A stretch of 64,000 bases of DNA from JBLHZY01 sp047631555 (lineage in GTDB: Bacteria; Pseudomonadota; Alphaproteobacteria; Rhodobacterales; Rhodobacteraceae): positions 372,001 through 436,000 of the forward strand of contig JBLHZY010000001.1 of NCBI GenBank assembly GCA_047631555.1, given 5' to 3'. The stretch's first letter is position 1; every line of letters starts with the position of its first letter. Made by a program: the position numbers and the translations under genes. Under the pieces are notes generated by a model. It had not been told where the DNA came from, made no database searches, and worked only from the letters and a program-made list of their open reading frames with translations. Below, one piece after another: positions 16,744 to 25,963 of this stretch.

Positions 16744-18732
16744 ATGCTGGTAGAGCTCGGACATTTCGCATTGGTATTGGCGTTTGCAGTGGCGATCGCG
16801 CAGGCCGTTGTGCCTCAGATTGGTGCGGCGGCTGGCTGGCGCGGCTGGATGGCGGTTGGCGGGCCAGCGGCGAGCCTGCAATTTCTGCTGGTGTGTTTCT
16901 CATTTCTGGCGCTCACCTATGCTTTCGTGACTTCCGATTTTTCGCTGCGCTTGGTGACGCTCAACTCGCATACAGACAAACCGATGCTCTATAAAATCAG
17001 CGGCGTTTGGGGCAATCATGAGGGCTCAATGCTGCTCTGGGTGCTTATTCTGGCCGGGTTTGGCGCCTGTGCGGCATGGTTTGGCGGCAACTTGCCCGAG
17101 CGGCTTCGCGCGCGGGTTTTGTCCGTTCAGGGCTCGATCGGCGTGGCCTTTTTGGCCTTTATCCTGTTCACCTCAAATCCGTTTATCCGCCTCGCGCAGC
17201 CCCCGTTGAATGGTGAAGACCTCAATCCGCTTTTGCAGGATCCGGGCCTCGCGTTTCACCCTCCCTTTCTTTACCTCGGCTATGTTGGCCTCTCGATGGC
17301 TTTTTCCTTTGCGGTCGCGGCACTGATTGAAGGCCGGGTTGATGCGGCATGGGCGCGGTGGGTGCGGCCTTGGACGCTGGCGGCGTGGATATTCCTGACC
17401 ATCGGCATCGCACTTGGCTCTTGGTGGGCCTATTATGAGCTTGGCTGGGGCGGCTTTTGGTTCTGGGATCCGGTGGAAAACGCCTCCTTCATGCCTTGGC
17501 TTTTCGCCGCAGCTCTGCTGCATTCGGCCATCGTGGTTGAGAAACGCGAAGCGCTGAAAGCTTGGACCGTTTTGCTCGCCATCCTTGCTTTTGGCTTCTC
17601 CTTGATCGGGACATTTATCGTGCGCTCTGGCGTGATCACATCGGTGCATGCCTTTGCAAACGATCCCGAACGCGGCGTGTTTATCCTTATGATCCTTGGC
17701 ATTTTCATGGGTGGGGCGCTGGTGCTTTTCACCCTGCGCGCCGGCGCGATGGAGGCCAAGGGCGTCTTTTCCATGGTCAGTCGCGAAAGCGCCTTGGTGC
17801 TCAACAACATCCTCCTCGCGGTCTCGGCTCTGGTTGTTTTCGTCGGGACAATCTGGCCGCTGGTGATCGAATTTACCTCAAACGGCGAGCGCAAGCTTTC
17901 GGTTGGCGCGCCGTTCTTTGATGCCGCCTTCACCCCCTTCATGATCGCGCTTGCGATAGCGATGCCAATCGGGGCCGTGCTGCCATGGAAACGGGCCAAA
18001 CTGGGGCGCGCGATCACATCGATGCGCGGCGCGTTTGTCCTCGCGATTGCCATCGGCGCTTTGGCTTGGGCGATGCAAAGCGGGCGCTCGGCCGTGGGGC
18101 CTGTGGGGGCAGCTTTGGGGACTTGGCTCGTGGTTGGCGCTGCGCTGGATATCTGGGCGCGCACCGCCACGCGCAGCGCGCGCGCGACCTCGCGGTTCAG
18201 CCGCATGATGCGCCTTCCGCGCTCTGATTGGGGCAAGGCAACGGCGCATGCGGGCATGGGCATCACCATTTTCGGCGTGGCCGCAATGACGGCTTGGAAC
18301 GTCGAGGATATCCGCGTGACCCAAGAAGGCGCGCCTTACGAGGTTGCCGGATATGAGATCACGCTCAATGGGGTGCGCGCGCTTCAGGGGCCGAACTACT
18401 CTTCCCTCATGGCCGATATTTCCGTGGCCAAAGAGGGCCGCTTGGTTGCACAACTAAACCCCGAAAAACGCAGCTATCCGGTGGCGCGGATGCCGACCAC
18501 AGAAGCGGCGATTGATAACGGCTTTTTGCGCGATATCTATGTGGTCATCGGCGATCCCCAACAGGGCGGCGGATGGGCGGTACGCACATATATCAAACCC
18601 TTTGCCAATTGGATTTGGGCCGGGGCTTTGATCATGGCATTGGGCGGCGGGCTAAGCCTGACGGATCGGCGCTACCGCGTCGCGGCAGGCGCAGCTAAGG
18701 CCAAACGCATGCAAGGGGTGCCCGCAGAATGA
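16744..18732 (+). CDS. ccmF: Heme lyase CcmF
   Basis: Integral membrane heme lyase that attaches heme to apocytochrome c with CcmH. The 662-residue protein has many membrane helices. The tryptophan-rich WWD heme-binding region (GSWWAYYELGWGGFWFWD) lies at about residues 223-240, preceded by NGEDLNPLLQDPGLAFHPP and WGNHEGSMLLW. The start at 16744 gives the usual MLVELGHFAL N-terminus. The stop overlaps the ccmH start by ATGA. Separation from ccmE by a lysis cassette is the unusual feature. Confidence 0.96.
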   Translation: MLVELGHFALVLAFAVAIAQAVVPQIGAAAGWRGWMAVGGPAASLQFLLVCFSFLALTYAFVTSDFSLRLVTLNSHTDKPMLYKISGVWGNHEGSMLLWVLILAGFGACAAWFGGNLPERLRARVLSVQGSIGVAFLAFILFTSNPFIRLAQPPLNGEDLNPLLQDPGLAFHPPFLYLGYVGLSMAFSFAVAALIEGRVDAAWARWVRPWTLAAWIFLTIGIALGSWWAYYELGWGGFWFWDPVENASFMPWLFAAALLHSAIVVEKREALKAWTVLLAILAFGFSLIGTFIVRSGVITSVHAFANDPERGVFILMILGIFMGGALVLFTLRAGAMEAKGVFSMVSRESALVLNNILLAVSALVVFVGTIWPLVIEFTSNGERKLSVGAPFFDAAFTPFMIALAIAMPIGAVLPWKRAKLGRAITSMRGAFVLAIAIGALAWAMQSGRSAVGPVGAALGTWLVVGAALDIWARTATRSARATSRFSRMMRLPRSDWGKATAHAGMGITIFGVAAMTAWNVEDIRVTQEGAPYEVAGYEITLNGVRALQGPNYSSLMADISVAKEGRLVAQLNPEKRSYPVARMPTTEAAIDNGFLRDIYVVIGDPQQGGGWAVRTYIKPFANWIWAGALIMALGGGLSLTDRRYRVAAGAAKAKRMQGVPAE

Positions 18733-19181
18733 GACGCCTTTTCAGCATCTTAGCGCTTGTTTTGATGGCAAGTTCCGCCTTCGCCGTTGAGCCGGGTGAA
18801 ATGCTGAGCGATCCCTTTTTGGAGGCCCGCGCGCGCGAAATCAGCAAGGAATTGCGCTGCCCTGTGTGCCGCAATGAAAACATCGACGAGAGCCATTCAA
18901 CCGTTTCTGGCGATCTGCGGCGGCTGGTCCGCGAGCGCCTTGTCGTGGGCGATACGGATGACGAGGTGATTGCCTATGTGGTCGGGCGCTACAACGAATA
19001 TGTGCTGCTAAAGCCCCAATCCGGCGGGATCAATCGCCTGCTCTGGTGGGCGGGGCCGTTGATGCTTTTGGCGGCGATTGGCGCTGGCTTTGCCTATCTG
19101 CGTGGGCGCACCGTGGCCGCAGCCCCTGCGCCTCTTGATCCGAATGAGGAAGCGCGGTTGCGCGAATTGACCGAAAAATAA
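18729..19181 (+). CDS. ccmH: Cytochrome c maturation thiol reductase CcmH (CcmL)
   Basis: Membrane-anchored thiol oxidoreductase that keeps the CXXCH cysteines of apocytochrome c reduced. The 150-residue protein has a signal-like N-terminus (LFSILALVLMASSAFA), the active site LRCPVCRNENIDES with Cys44 and Cys47, and a C-terminal membrane helix (about residues 102-122). The usual Gln after the second Cys is Arg here, a common variation. It overlaps ccmF by 4 bases. Confidence 0.94.
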   Translation: MRRLFSILALVLMASSAFAVEPGEMLSDPFLEARAREISKELRCPVCRNENIDESHSTVSGDLRRLVRERLVVGDTDDEVIAYVVGRYNEYVLLKPQSGGINRLLWWAGPLMLLAAIGAGFAYLRGRTVAAAPAPLDPNEEARLRELTEK

Positions 19182-19248
19182 TTGCGGCGGCTGATGGTTC
19201 TTTGCCGACGGGGCGCATAGGCTTGGCGCAGAGTCGGGGAGGAATAAC

Positions 19249-20025
19249 ATGACTTATGAGACCATCTCGCTGGAGATCAGCGATAATCTGGCGGTGATTA
19301 CGATGAATCGCCCCGATGTGATGAATGCGATGAATTCAAAAATGCGCGCCGAAATCCCGCATGCGGTAAAAGCCGCAGAAGCACAGGCGCGCGCGATTGT
19401 GCTGACCGGCGTAGGCCGGGCCTTTTGCGCCGGGCAGGATCTGAGCGATCGCAACAACAACCTTGGCTCCAGCTCTGAAAACACCTTGATGGATGAATAT
19501 GAGCCGATGATCCGCGCGATCTCGGAGTGCGCCTTGCCAACGATTTCGGCCGTCAATGGCGCAGCAGCCGGGGCAGGGGCGAACCTTGCATTGGCAGCGG
19601 ATGTTGTCATAGCCTCGGAAAATGCGCAGTTTTTACAAGCCTTTACCCGCATTGGCCTGATCCCTGATGCCGCCGGCACCTATTGGTTGCCGCGCAACAT
19701 GGGCTTTGCGCGCGCCATGGGCGCCTCGCTTTTTGCCGAGCCAATAACAGCGCGCCAAGCCGCTGATTGGGGGATGATCTGGGAAGCGGTTCCCGAGGGC
19801 GAATTTGAAGCCCACTGGCGCGCGCGGGCGGCCAAATTGGCGAATGGCCCGACGATGGCCTATACCAACACCAAAAAAGCCCTGCGCGCGACCTATGAGA
19901 ATACAGCCGCGGAGCAATTTGCTTTGGAGGCGAAATTGCAGGGCGAATGCTCAAAAACCCATGACTTTGCCGAGGGCGTTAAGGCGTTTTTGGAAAAACG
20001 TCTGGCGGTTTTTAAGGGCAAGTAA
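19249..20025 (+). CDS. paaG: Enoyl-CoA hydratase/isomerase, PaaG-like
   Basis: Crotonase-fold enzyme of 258 residues. It resembles PaaG, the ring-1,2-epoxyphenylacetyl-CoA isomerase: the general base is an Asp in IGLIPDAAGTYWLPR, and the position of the first hydratase glutamate is Asn (GAGANLAL). The oxyanion-hole segment FCAGQDLSDR is intact, and the segment QAADWGMIWEAV also matches PaaG. The start at 19249 follows GGGGAGGAATAAC. No other phenylacetate-pathway gene is near, so it may act on other enoyl-CoAs in vivo. It is about 67 bases after ccmH and ends in front of a strong terminator. Confidence 0.8.
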   Translation: MTYETISLEISDNLAVITMNRPDVMNAMNSKMRAEIPHAVKAAEAQARAIVLTGVGRAFCAGQDLSDRNNNLGSSSENTLMDEYEPMIRAISECALPTISAVNGAAAGAGANLALAADVVIASENAQFLQAFTRIGLIPDAAGTYWLPRNMGFARAMGASLFAEPITARQAADWGMIWEAVPEGEFEAHWRARAAKLANGPTMAYTNTKKALRATYENTAAEQFALEAKLQGECSKTHDFAEGVKAFLEKRLAVFKGK

Positions 20026-20065
20026 CGCGCCCAAAACTGGCGCAGACATCGCGATTAGAAATGAA

Positions 20066-20093
20066 AAAGGCCGCTCGGATATGAGCGGCCTTT
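20066..20093. terminator. Bidirectional terminator between paaG-like gene and gltA
   Basis: Perfect 11-bp stem AAAGGCCGCTC / GAGCGGCCTTT with a 6-base loop, between convergent genes; A-rich and T-rich flanks serve both strands. Confidence 0.9.
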
Positions 20094-20114
20094 GGTCTTT
20101 TGGAACGTCGCGAT

Positions 20115-21410
20115 CTAGCGGTTTTCAACATCCGTATAATCGCGCTCTGTCGCGCCTGTATAAAGCTGACGCGGGCGGCCGATTTTCATTGCAGGATCTT
20201 CGATCATCTCTTTCCACTGGGAAATCCAGCCCACTGTGCGGCTCAGCGCAAAGATCGGCGTGAACATCGATGTGGGGAAGCCCATAGCCTCAAGAATGAT
20301 GCCGGAATAGAAATCCACATTCGGGAAAAGCTTCTTCTCGGCAAAGTACGGATCGGCAAGCGCTTGTTTTTCAAGCTCTTTTGCGACCTGAAGGATTGGG
20401 TTGTTGCCCACGCCGAGCAGATCAAGCACTTCGTCAGCCGATTGCTTCAGCACTTTGGCGCGCGGATCGAAGTTCTTATAAACGCGGTGGCCAAAGCCCA
20501 TCAGGCGGAACGGATCGCTCTTGTCTTTGGCGCGCGCGATGAACTCGGGGATGCGATCGACTGTGCCAATTTCTTGGAGCATCTCGAGGCAAGCTTGGTT
20601 GGCGCCGCCATGCGCCGGGCCCCAAAGACAGGCGATACCGGCCGCGATACATGCAAATGGATTGGCGCCCGAAGAGGAGGCCAAGCGCACGGTCGAGGTC
20701 GAGGCGTTTTGCTCGTGATCGGCGTGCAGCGTAAAGATGCGATCCATAGCGCGCGCGAGGATCGGGTTGACCTCATAATCGTCGGCCGGAACGGCAAAAC
20801 ACATGCGCAGGAAGTTGGAGGCATAATCCAGATCATTGCGTGGATAAACAAAGGGCTGACCGATGGTATATTTGAACGCCATCGCCGCGATTGTCGGCAT
20901 TTTCGCGATCAAGCGGATCGTGGCCACATCACGCTGATGCGCGTCGGCAATATCGGTGCTGTCGTGATAAAACGCCGACATCGCGCCAACCACACCAACC
21001 ATAATCGCCATCGGATGCGCATCGCGCCGAAAGCCCGAGAAAAACTTGTGCATTTGCTCATGGACCATCGTGTGATTGGTCACGAGGCTCTCAAACTCTT
21101 CGAGCTGAGCCGCTGTTGGCAGATCGCCGTTGATCAGCAGGTAGCAGACTTCGAGGTAATGCGATTTTGCCGCCAATTGGTCGATCGGATAGCCGCGGTG
21201 CAAAAGAATGCCCTCGTCGCCATCAATATAGGTAATGGCCGAATCGCAGGCCGCAGTAGAGGTAAAACCGGGATCATAGGTAAACAGCCCCGCCTGGCCA
21301 TAAAGCTTGCGGATATCAACAACATCGGGGCCCGCGCTTGGCGAGTGCACCGGCAATTCGTAAGTTTTGCCCTCAAAGCTTAAGGTCGCTGTTTTGGTGC
21401 TGTCTGCCAT
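20115..21410 (-). CDS. gltA: Citrate synthase
   Basis: Condenses acetyl-CoA and oxaloacetate to citrate, the entry step of the TCA cycle. At 431 residues it is a type II (Gram-negative, hexameric) citrate synthase. Visible motifs are the N-terminal small domain, SSGANPFACIAAGIACLWGP (followed by AHGGANQ), GFGHRVYKNFDPRA with the catalytic His, and VDFYSGIILEAMG with the catalytic Asp. The start at 21410 (MADSTKTATL) follows GGAACGACC. It is 63 bases downstream of gltX on the same strand. Confidence 0.97.
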   Translation of the reverse strand: MADSTKTATLSFEGKTYELPVHSPSAGPDVVDIRKLYGQAGLFTYDPGFTSTAACDSAITYIDGDEGILLHRGYPIDQLAAKSHYLEVCYLLINGDLPTAAQLEEFESLVTNHTMVHEQMHKFFSGFRRDAHPMAIMVGVVGAMSAFYHDSTDIADAHQRDVATIRLIAKMPTIAAMAFKYTIGQPFVYPRNDLDYASNFLRMCFAVPADDYEVNPILARAMDRIFTLHADHEQNASTSTVRLASSSGANPFACIAAGIACLWGPAHGGANQACLEMLQEIGTVDRIPEFIARAKDKSDPFRLMGFGHRVYKNFDPRAKVLKQSADEVLDLLGVGNNPILQVAKELEKQALADPYFAEKKLFPNVDFYSGIILEAMGFPTSMFTPIFALSRTVGWISQWKEMIEDPAMKIGRPRQLYTGATERDYTDVENR

Positions 21411-21473
21411 GGTCGTTCCTTCATTGAATGGCCGCACCCCGTATTGGGCGGGCCGGGGTATGGGGTAAGGCTG

Positions 21474-22880
21474 CTAGGAGCCTGCATTATCGCTGAGCCG
21501 GGCAATCGTTTCATCCCGGCCAAGGACAAGCATCATGTCGAATACGCTGGGGGTCACGGCCCGTCCGGCAAGGGCTGCCCGCAATGGTGCAGCAAGCTTG
21601 CCAAGCTTGGTCTCGTGGGCGGTTGCGACCTCGGCCACAACGGCTTCCAGCGCGTCGCGGTTCCAGCTAGCATTTTGCAGGTGCGGCGTCAATTCACTCA
21701 GTATACCACGGGATACCGCATCAAGCGCTTTTGCGGCCTTCTCATCGGGGGTAAAGGGGCGCTCGCCCAAAATAAAGTAAGCCTTTTCAAGGAGATCGGG
21801 GAAATTCTTCGCCCGTTCTTTGAGGCAATACATCGCACGGGTCAGCCCATCTTTTTGTCGCTCACTCAAGCGATCCGCGCCCGTAGCGCCCAAAAATTCA
21901 TCAATTTCCGCGACCAGTGCAGCATCCTCGGCCATGGCGATCTGTTGCCCGCAAACGTTATCGAGCTTCTTGAAATCAAACCGGGCAGGGGCCTTGCCTA
22001 TCCCATCCAGATCAAACCATTCGCGCGCTTGTGCGTCGGTGAAAACCTCATCATCACCGTGGCTCCAACCAAGGCGCGCGAGATAGTTGCGCATGCCTGC
22101 CGCCGGATAGCCCATGGCCTGATATTCCTCGACCCCGGTCGCGCCATGGCGCTTGGACATCTTCTTGCCGTCGGGCCCGAAAATCAGCGGAATATGCGCC
22201 CAGACCGGCACCTCCCAATCCATCGCCGCATAGACAAGCATTTGGCGTGCAGCATTGTTGAGGTGATCATCACCCCTGATACAATGGGTCACGCCCATAT
22301 CATGATCATCTACAACGACTGCCAACATGTAGGTTGGCGTACCATCAGAGCGTAAACAAATCATGTCATCGAGCTGATCATTGCGAATGGTCACATCACC
22401 CTGCACAGAATCGCGGATCACAGTCGCCCCTTCAAGCGGCGCTTTGACCCGGATCACATAGGGCAGATCGGGGGCCTCATTCGGATCCACATCGCGCCAA
22501 GGCGAGCGGTAAAGCGTGCTGGTCCCCGCAGCGCGCGCGGCCTCGCGAAAGGCTTCAATCTCGTCCTGCGTGGCATAGCACTTATAGGCATGGCCGCGGG
22601 CCAGCATTTCATTCGCAACTTCGGCGTGACGATCGGCGCGGGCGGCCTGCGAAATCGGCTCGCCGTCCCAATCCAGCCCAAGCCAGCTGAGCCCCTTTAG
22701 GATCGCTGCCGTCGCCTCCTCCGAGGAGCGCGCCCGATCCGTATCCTCAATCCGAAGCAAGAATTTGCCGCCCCGCCCGCGCGCATAAAGCCAATTGAAC
22801 AGCGCCGTGCGCGCGCCGCCAATGTGCAAATAGCCAGTGGGAGAGGGCGCAAAACGCGTGACGACAGGGCGGTTGGGCAT
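21474..22880 (-). CDS. gltX: Glutamate--tRNA ligase
   Basis: Class I aminoacyl-tRNA synthetase charging tRNA-Glu (and possibly tRNA-Gln where GatCAB operates). The 468-residue protein has the HIGH-type motif FAPSPTGYLHIGGART and the KMSKR motif in GKKMSKRHGATG near residue 241. The start MPNRPVVTRF at 22880 follows AAAAGG; ATGs 2 and 8 codons further up are less well placed. Its start region lies head-to-head with comEC. Confidence 0.95.
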   Translation of the reverse strand: MPNRPVVTRFAPSPTGYLHIGGARTALFNWLYARGRGGKFLLRIEDTDRARSSEEATAAILKGLSWLGLDWDGEPISQAARADRHAEVANEMLARGHAYKCYATQDEIEAFREAARAAGTSTLYRSPWRDVDPNEAPDLPYVIRVKAPLEGATVIRDSVQGDVTIRNDQLDDMICLRSDGTPTYMLAVVVDDHDMGVTHCIRGDDHLNNAARQMLVYAAMDWEVPVWAHIPLIFGPDGKKMSKRHGATGVEEYQAMGYPAAGMRNYLARLGWSHGDDEVFTDAQAREWFDLDGIGKAPARFDFKKLDNVCGQQIAMAEDAALVAEIDEFLGATGADRLSERQKDGLTRAMYCLKERAKNFPDLLEKAYFILGERPFTPDEKAAKALDAVSRGILSELTPHLQNASWNRDALEAVVAEVATAHETKLGKLAAPLRAALAGRAVTPSVFDMMLVLGRDETIARLSDNAGS

Positions 22881-22956
22881 GAGCATTAACCTTTTGGAAA
22901 CCATAGGAGAGATAGCGTTGGGGCAGGTCTATTCAATCATAGGTAAGGACACAAGT

Positions 22957-25071
22957 GTGCGGGCATTCGGCCCAGTTTTCAGGCTGATCGATACGCAGCG
23001 CGGGCATTTGTTTGCTTGGCTTCCTGTGTGCTTGTCGCTTGGGATTGGGGCCTATTTTGCTCTGCCTTTTGAGCCTGACGCGCGGATTTATGCAAGCGCG
23101 CTCGCGGTTGTGTTTGGGGCGGGGGCGGCGCTTATTGCCCTGCGCAATCATGAGTTTGGCGAGCAATGCGCGCCTCTTCTCATTGGCCTGATGACCATCG
23201 CGCTTGGGCTTTTGCTCGCAGGCTACCGCGCCCATGCGGTCAATGCGCCGGTGATGGGTTTTCGCTATTATGGCCCCGTAGAAGGGCGGATCATCAAAAT
23301 TGATCGCTCCGGCTCGGATAAGATCCGACTTCTGCTTGATCAGGTCCGGCTTGAGCGCACAGGGCCGGATCGAACGCCCGCGCGCGTGCGCGTCTCGCTT
23401 CATGGAACGCAAGGCTTCTTTACCCCCGAGCCCGGCGCGCGCATCGCCCTTACCGCCCATCTTGGCCCGCCCGAAGGCCCGGTAGAACCCGGCGGCTTTG
23501 ACTTTGAGCGCATGGCTTGGTTCGACCGGCTTGGCGGGGTTGGCTATACCCGCGCGCCCGCGCTTTTGCTCGCGCCCTCACAAGGCGGGCGCAGCCTTTG
23601 GATCGCGCGGCTTCGGGCTGATTTTTCCGCCGCGATCCAAGCCAAAATGCCCGGCGAAGAAGGCGCCTTTGCCGCGGCCATCCTGACAGGCGATCGCTCG
23701 GGCATGAGCGCCGAGACGCAAGAGAACCTGCGCGCCTCAAACCTTGCGCATCTGCTGGCGATATCGGGGCTGCATATGGGGCTTTTGACCGGGCTGGTCT
23801 TCTCGGCGCTCAACTTCATTTTCGTATTCATACCAGCACGTTACGCAAGCAATGTGCCGGGGCGCAAACTGGCGGCTGTCGGCGCGCTTATGGCGGGCGC
23901 ATTTTACCTCGCGCTCTCAGGGGGAAACGTTGCCACGGAACGCGCCTTTATCATGGTCGCGGTGATGTTTACCGCCGTGATCCTCGGGCGGCGCGCGCTG
24001 ACATTGCGCGCGGTTGCCTTGGCGGCGCTGATCGTGCTCACCCTGCGCCCAGAAGTGCTGACCGAGCCGGGATTTCAGATGTCATTCGCCGCCACTGTCG
24101 CGCTTGTGGCGGTCTTTGGGGAGATCCGCGTTAACAGTTGGCGCTTTGGCCCGCGCTGGATGGCGCCAATTGCCACGGTGGTGATTTCGTCGCTCGTGGC
24201 CGGGCTCGCAACCGCGCCCGTGGCGGCCGCCCATTTCAACAGAATTGCGGATTATGGCCTGATCGCCAATCTCGTCTCTGTGCCCCTCATGGGCCTTATT
24301 GTGATGCCCGCAGCGCTTGGCGCGATCATACTTGCGCCGCTCGGCCTCTCCGCCCTCGGCTTTGCGATTATGCGCCCGGCAATTGCTTGGATTTTGGGCG
24401 TTGCGGAGTGGATTTCATCGCTTGAAGGCGCGCTCAGCTTTGTTCCAAGCCCGCCCGCCTTGGCCATGCCGCTGATCGCTTTTGGCGGTATCTGGCTTGT
24501 GCTGTGGCAAGGGAAATGGCTGCGCATGGCGGGGGTTTCGGGGCTTGTCGCGGGCTTTGTGCTCTGGGCCGGGGCGGATCGGCCAATGGTGCTGATCTCG
24601 CCGGATGGCGGGCTTGTTGGATTGATGACAGAGCAGGGGCGCGCGCTTTCCAAACCCAAAGGCAGCGGATTTGCCGCGCGTGAATGGCTGCAAAACGATG
24701 GTGACGGCGCGGATCAAACCCGCGCGGCAACCCGAGGCGGATTTGACGGCGAAAAGGGGCATATTCTCTTTGGCGTGGGGGTGGCGCGGTTTGCCCATCT
24801 TTCGGGGCGCGGTGCGCGCGAAAGGGTTGCGCAAAGCTGTGCGAGCGCGGGCCATGTATTTCTGAGCGCAAAATATGAAGGGGCGCGGCCAAAGGGATGC
24901 GATCTTTACGATCAAGTGCGCCTTCGTGAAACGGGATCGGTCGCGATCTATCTGGAAGAAGGCGGCGCCAAAATTGTTACTGCGCGCGATTTCAGCGGCG
25001 CGCGGCTCTGGAACAGCAAGCCCATGCGCGCCAGCCTCAATCGCGGGCTTCTGGCAATGCTTGGCGGCTGA
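22957..25071 (+). CDS. comEC: ComEC/Rec2 family DNA-uptake channel protein
   Basis: Predicted inner-membrane channel for transforming DNA. The chain has an N-terminal membrane and OB-like region (about residues 10-190). The competence domain follows, with NLAHLLAISGLHMGLLTGL at about 259 and multiple helices to about 540. The C-terminal part lacks the HxHxDH metallo-hydrolase motif of full-length ComEC. The preferred start is GTG at 22957, which has AAGGA at good spacing and leaves room for divergent promoters. An in-frame ATG at 22879 would overlap the gltX start. Whether the cell is naturally competent cannot be judged here. Confidence 0.85.
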   Translation: MRAFGPVFRLIDTQRGHLFAWLPVCLSLGIGAYFALPFEPDARIYASALAVVFGAGAALIALRNHEFGEQCAPLLIGLMTIALGLLLAGYRAHAVNAPVMGFRYYGPVEGRIIKIDRSGSDKIRLLLDQVRLERTGPDRTPARVRVSLHGTQGFFTPEPGARIALTAHLGPPEGPVEPGGFDFERMAWFDRLGGVGYTRAPALLLAPSQGGRSLWIARLRADFSAAIQAKMPGEEGAFAAAILTGDRSGMSAETQENLRASNLAHLLAISGLHMGLLTGLVFSALNFIFVFIPARYASNVPGRKLAAVGALMAGAFYLALSGGNVATERAFIMVAVMFTAVILGRRALTLRAVALAALIVLTLRPEVLTEPGFQMSFAATVALVAVFGEIRVNSWRFGPRWMAPIATVVISSLVAGLATAPVAAAHFNRIADYGLIANLVSVPLMGLIVMPAALGAIILAPLGLSALGFAIMRPAIAWILGVAEWISSLEGALSFVPSPPALAMPLIAFGGIWLVLWQGKWLRMAGVSGLVAGFVLWAGADRPMVLISPDGGLVGLMTEQGRALSKPKGSGFAAREWLQNDGDGADQTRAATRGGFDGEKGHILFGVGVARFAHLSGRGARERVAQSCASAGHVFLSAKYEGARPKGCDLYDQVRLRETGSVAIYLEEGGAKIVTARDFSGARLWNSKPMRASLNRGLLAMLGG

Positions 25072-25092
25072 TTAATGAAGGTTACCAAAGCA

Positions 25093-25118
25093 AAAGGGCC
25101 GCGCAATCGCAGCCCTTT
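25093..25118. terminator. Bidirectional terminator between comEC and lexA
   Basis: Interrupted stem: AAAGGGC / GCCCTTT outside, GCG / CGC inside, 4-base loop. It sits between the convergent comEC and lexA 3' ends; on the minus strand it is followed by TTGCTTTGG. Confidence 0.7.
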
Positions 25119-25148
25119 GCCAAGTCTATTCTTCGGCCAAACCAAAGA

Positions 25149-25844
25149 TCAATAAGTGCGGATCAAACCAACAAGCTTGCCCTGAACCTTGACCTGATCA
25201 TCGCGAAAAACCCGCGTCTCATAGGCTGGATTGGCCGCCTCTAAAGCAATGGCCGTGCCGTTGCGCCGAAAGCGCTTCAACGTGGTTTCATAGCCATCAA
25301 CCATAGCCACAACGATATCGCCATTTTCCGCCGCAGATGTTTCGCGAATAACGACGACGTCGCCGTCGTTGATGCCCGCATCGATCATCGAATCGCCTTT
25401 AACTTCAAGCGCATAGTGCTCGCCCTGACCGGCAATCATCCCGCCGGGAACAGTGACCCGCTGTGCGCCATCCGCCACCGCTTCAATCGGAACACCCGCC
25501 GCAATCCGCCCCATAATCGGCAGATCAACCGCGCCGAATGTCTCAAGCGGAATGCCACTGCGCGGCGTATCAGGCTTGTCGCCTTCAATCACCCGCGGGC
25601 TAAACCCGGTTGAGGGCTCTCCGCCAAGGCTTTCAGGCAATTTCACGATCTCAATGGCGCGCGCCCGATGCGCAAGACGGCGAATAAAGCCACGCTCTTC
25701 CAGCGCCGTAATCAAGCGGTGAATGCCCGATTTCGAGCGCAGATCAAGCGCCTCTTTCATTTCGTCAAAACTTGGGGGAACCCCATCGCGCTTTACGCGT
25801 TTTTGGATAAAACTCAATAGATCCAGCTGCTTCTTGGTCAGCAT
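25149..25844 (-). CDS. lexA: SOS repressor LexA
   Basis: Represses DNA-damage genes and cleaves itself when RecA is activated. The 231-residue protein has an N-terminal winged helix (residues 1-65, SFIQKRVKRDGVPPSFDEMK), the Ala116-Gly117 cleavage bond in MGRIAAGVPIEA, and the Ser152/Lys190 dyad in KGDSMIDAG and ETTLKRF. The start at 25844 follows GGGGAGGAAAAAG; 27 in-frame upstream codons overlap the operator and are not used. Two overlapping GTTC-N7-GTTC boxes 42-67 bases upstream show autoregulation. It follows moeA at the end of a trp/molybdenum cofactor gene string. Confidence 0.96.
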   Translation of the reverse strand: MLTKKQLDLLSFIQKRVKRDGVPPSFDEMKEALDLRSKSGIHRLITALEERGFIRRLAHRARAIEIVKLPESLGGEPSTGFSPRVIEGDKPDTPRSGIPLETFGAVDLPIMGRIAAGVPIEAVADGAQRVTVPGGMIAGQGEHYALEVKGDSMIDAGINDGDVVVIRETSAAENGDIVVAMVDGYETTLKRFRRNGTAIALEAANPAYETRVFRDDQVKVQGKLVGLIRTY

Positions 25845-25885
25845 ATGCTTTTTCCTCCCCATTTTGGGTGATGTTTTTGATGCTC

Positions 25886-25911
25886 GTTCGCTTAACGTTC
25901 TATTCACGTTC
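25886..25911. promoter_or_regulatory. Two overlapping alphaproteobacterial SOS boxes upstream of lexA
   Basis: Three GTTC half-sites at 25886, 25897 and 25908, each 11 bases apart. They form two GTTC-N7-GTTC LexA boxes that share the middle half-site. This is the direct-repeat LexA motif known from Rhodobacter and other alphaproteobacteria. It lies just upstream of the lexA start. Confidence 0.9.
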
Positions 25912-25963
25912 TTGTTCTGTGTCAACTTTTCTTAACAAAACCGTTAATCCTAAGTGCGCAGGC

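Noticed and set aside
20100..21383. 427-codon plus-strand frame opposite gltA
   Set aside because: Citrate synthase on the other strand is unambiguous; the antisense protein is Arg/His-rich with no family features.
25932..25947. TTAAC-N6-GTTAA repeat near lexA as a CtrA site
   Set aside because: The TTAA cores are 8 bases apart rather than 7 and the arrangement is an inverted repeat; the SOS boxes already explain control of lexA.
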